NCBI GenBank assembly: GCA_023386255.1
Contig: JAEWKB010000233.1
Span: 1-6,409, forward strand
Reading direction: 5' to 3'
DNA: 6,409 nucleotides
DNA from: Bacteroidota bacterium
GTDB taxonomy: Bacteria > Bacteroidota > Bacteroidia > Flavobacteriales > Flavobacteriaceae
How positions within the stretch are numbered: the stretch's first letter is position 1; each line of letters begins with the position of its first letter. Below are positions 5,458 to 6,409 of the stretch, one piece after another. Made by a program: the position numbers and the translations under genes. The notes under the pieces were generated by a model. It was not told where the DNA came from. It made no database searches and worked only from the letters and a program-made list of their open reading frames with translations.

Positions 5458-5682
5458 ATGAAAAAATTTATTATAGGCACTTTTGTACTCCTGTTTTCTG
5501 TTGCATCACACGCACAATGTGCTATGTGCCGTGCCTCGCTGGAGAGCAGTGACGGGACTATAAAAGCTGAATCAGTAAATGATGGCATTGTGTACCTTAT
5601 GGTGCTGCCGTACCTGGTGGTGGGGCTGGTAGGTTTTGCAATATACCGGTTAAGGCAGCAGAAAAAAAAGGCCGAAGTATAA
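5458..5682 (+). CDS. Small CxxC-containing secreted/membrane protein of the oxidase-assembly operon
   Basis: This protein has 74 residues. An N-terminal signal peptide ends in SHAQC; cleavage after Ala19 would leave a mature N-terminus of Q-C-A-M-C-R. The two cysteines, C21 and C24, form a CxxC motif, followed by a short polar stretch (27-41), one membrane helix (about 44-63) and a basic tail (RLRQQKKKAEV). This places the CxxC on the outer face of the membrane, just above the helix. Similar small QCAMCRA proteins occur beside DUF420/sco in other Flavobacteria as I recall them, but no function is known to me. Metal relay or thiol-disulfide exchange with Sco or CuA is an inference from context. 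It begins 9 bases after DUF420 with no Shine-Dalgarno. Its last codons contain the terminator of the opposing gene. Confidence 0.8.
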   Translation: MKKFIIGTFVLLFSVASHAQCAMCRASLESSDGTIKAESVNDGIVYLMVLPYLVVGLVGFAIYRLRQQKKKAEV

Positions 5683-5693
5683 CTACTTCAGCC
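5662..5693 (-). terminator. Rho-independent terminator for the DUF4403 gene, embedded in the convergent coding sequence
   Basis: Read on the minus strand, GGC-T-GAAGTA (5693-5684) pairs with TACTTC-G-GCC (5679-5670) as a 10-bp stem including one G-U pair. The loop is 4 bases, and eight Ts follow (5669-5662). The DUF4403 stop codon (TAG, 5685-5683) lies at the stem-loop junction. The plus-strand version has a C-A mismatch and no T tract, so it would not terminate the assembly operon. The T8 is the complement of the lysine codons ending the small CxxC gene. Confidence 0.8.
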
Positions 5694-6409
5694 CATCTAT
5701 CTTCACATCCATTTTACCGGATGTTTTAATAAAAGCAATTATGGCTTTATTGGTTAGGTCTACCTTTTCAAACTCAAAATCATTCAGTGTGCCGTTAATA
5801 AATATACCGGGCATAGGCGAATAATTTTTAAGGTAAGGCAGCAGGTTCTTTTTGCCCTCTTCAAGGTTCGGCTGGATAGAGTAGCGGCAGCTTTCCTGTA
5901 TCTTCTTTAATATCATTCCTTCAGCCATCCAGTTGGCGGTGCGCATTAATATACTCTTTGTATCAAGTACATATTGCAATTGATCAAAATAAATTTCTTT
6001 GGTTACGGCATTATAGTTAGGATATCCTGAAAGGTATATAGTGCCGTTGACGCTTCCGGTAAGGCTTAGCGCTATTATCATTTTGCCGTCTTTGTTCCAG
6101 AGGTCTACCTTTTGTACTGTAACCTTCCTTTTTCCTGAACTGAATTCCTTACCCTGGAAATTTTTGGTCAATACTTTTGATGCGCTTTCGTATGTTGAAA
6201 CCGCAGCTACAACCACGTTCAGCTTATCCGGCATTTTAGCTACAGGCCGCAATACTACATCTTCTTTTTTAAAGGTGTTTTTAGGTTTTTGGCCTATGGT
6301 TGTTTGCATGGTACATTTAAGCCCCATATCCATAGTTATCTTGTTTTGCGATAGTACAGCATCAGTAACATACAGTTCAATAGGCTTCATGCTGAACCAT
6401 GCTTCATAC
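5683..6409 (-). CDS. DUF4403 family protein, C-terminal part (N-terminus beyond window)
   Basis: Reading leftward, 241 codons are present before the stop at 5683-5685. The frame stays open through the right edge: before the Met codon at 6388-6390 it continues as YEAWFS, so that Met is internal. The visible product is rich in alternating beta-like segments, such as KITMDMGLKCTMQTTIG, KLNVVVAAVSTYE, KMIIALSLTGSVNGTIYLSG and the ending MDVKIDGLK, as in DUF4403 proteins of Bacteroidota. These are usually about 450 residues and exported, often as lipoproteins. The signal sequence would be in the missing half. Function is unknown. It is convergent with the oxidase-assembly operon and therefore not part of it; the two stop codons abut with no gap. 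Family assignment is from sequence memory without a search. Confidence 0.75.
   Translation of the reverse strand, partial: YEAWFSMKPIELYVTDAVLSQNKITMDMGLKCTMQTTIGQKPKNTFKKEDVVLRPVAKMPDKLNVVVAAVSTYESASKVLTKNFQGKEFSSGKRKVTVQKVDLWNKDGKMIIALSLTGSVNGTIYLSGYPNYNAVTKEIYFDQLQYVLDTKSILMRTANWMAEGMILKKIQESCRYSIQPNLEEGKKNLLPYLKNYSPMPGIFINGTLNDFEFEKVDLTNKAIIAFIKTSGKMDVKIDGLK

Noticed and set aside
5458..5523. Lipoprotein signal at C21 of the small protein
   Set aside because: The residue before the Cys is Gln and the preceding residues do not form a lipobox; signal peptidase I cleavage after SHA fits better.
5661..5670. Run of eight As near the end of the small CxxC gene as a possible slippage or programmed frameshift site
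   Set aside because: Only four codons follow before the stop, so a shift would change little; the run is better explained as lysine codons that also supply the T tract of the opposing terminator.

Overview
This window looks like chromosomal DNA from a Flavobacterium-like member of the Bacteroidota. The evidence is a low GC content, promoter elements of the TTG / TAnnTTTG type, almost no Shine-Dalgarno sequences, and protein sequences that read like flavobacterial family members (from memory; no search was run). Apart from the tail of deoC at the left and a DUF4403 gene at the right, the window is devoted to building a haem-copper cytochrome c oxidase.

Layout: (1) 1-303 is the C-terminal 100 codons of deoxyribose-phosphate aldolase, closed by a hairpin terminator. 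(2) 304-532 is an AT-rich non-coding stretch with several TTGCG motifs, inverted repeats and a good Bacteroidota-type promoter at 483-512. (3) 533-3434 is a structural operon: haem o synthase (cyoE), a short 5-helix subunit III, a long subunit III with an extra domain of about 120 residues, and a caa3-type subunit IV, ending in a very strong hairpin terminator at 3450-3481. (4) 3510-5682 is an assembly operon with tightly overlapping genes: a membrane-anchored thioredoxin-fold-like protein resembling Sco but without its metal ligands, a true Sco1/SenC copper chaperone, a DUF420 (YozB/CtaM-like) membrane protein, and a 74-residue secreted or membrane protein with a CxxC motif. (5) 5683-6409 on the minus strand is the C-terminal part of a DUF4403 gene. 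It converges on the assembly operon with no bases between the two stop codons.

Working together: CyoE farnesylates haem b to haem o, the precursor of haem a. The subunit III and IV proteins are peripheral parts of the oxidase. Sco, DUF420 and probably the two uncharacterised neighbours help insert copper and haem. Catalytic subunits I and II, haem a synthase (CtaA) and alternative complex III are not in this window and must lie elsewhere.

The cluster as a whole is a recognisable flavobacterial arrangement, not a new system. The parts least explained by known biology are the Cys-less Sco-like protein paired with real Sco, the small CxxC protein, the periplasmic insert in the second subunit III, and a minus-strand terminator embedded in the coding end of the convergent gene. 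No RNA genes, mobile elements, CRISPR arrays or attachment sites were seen.
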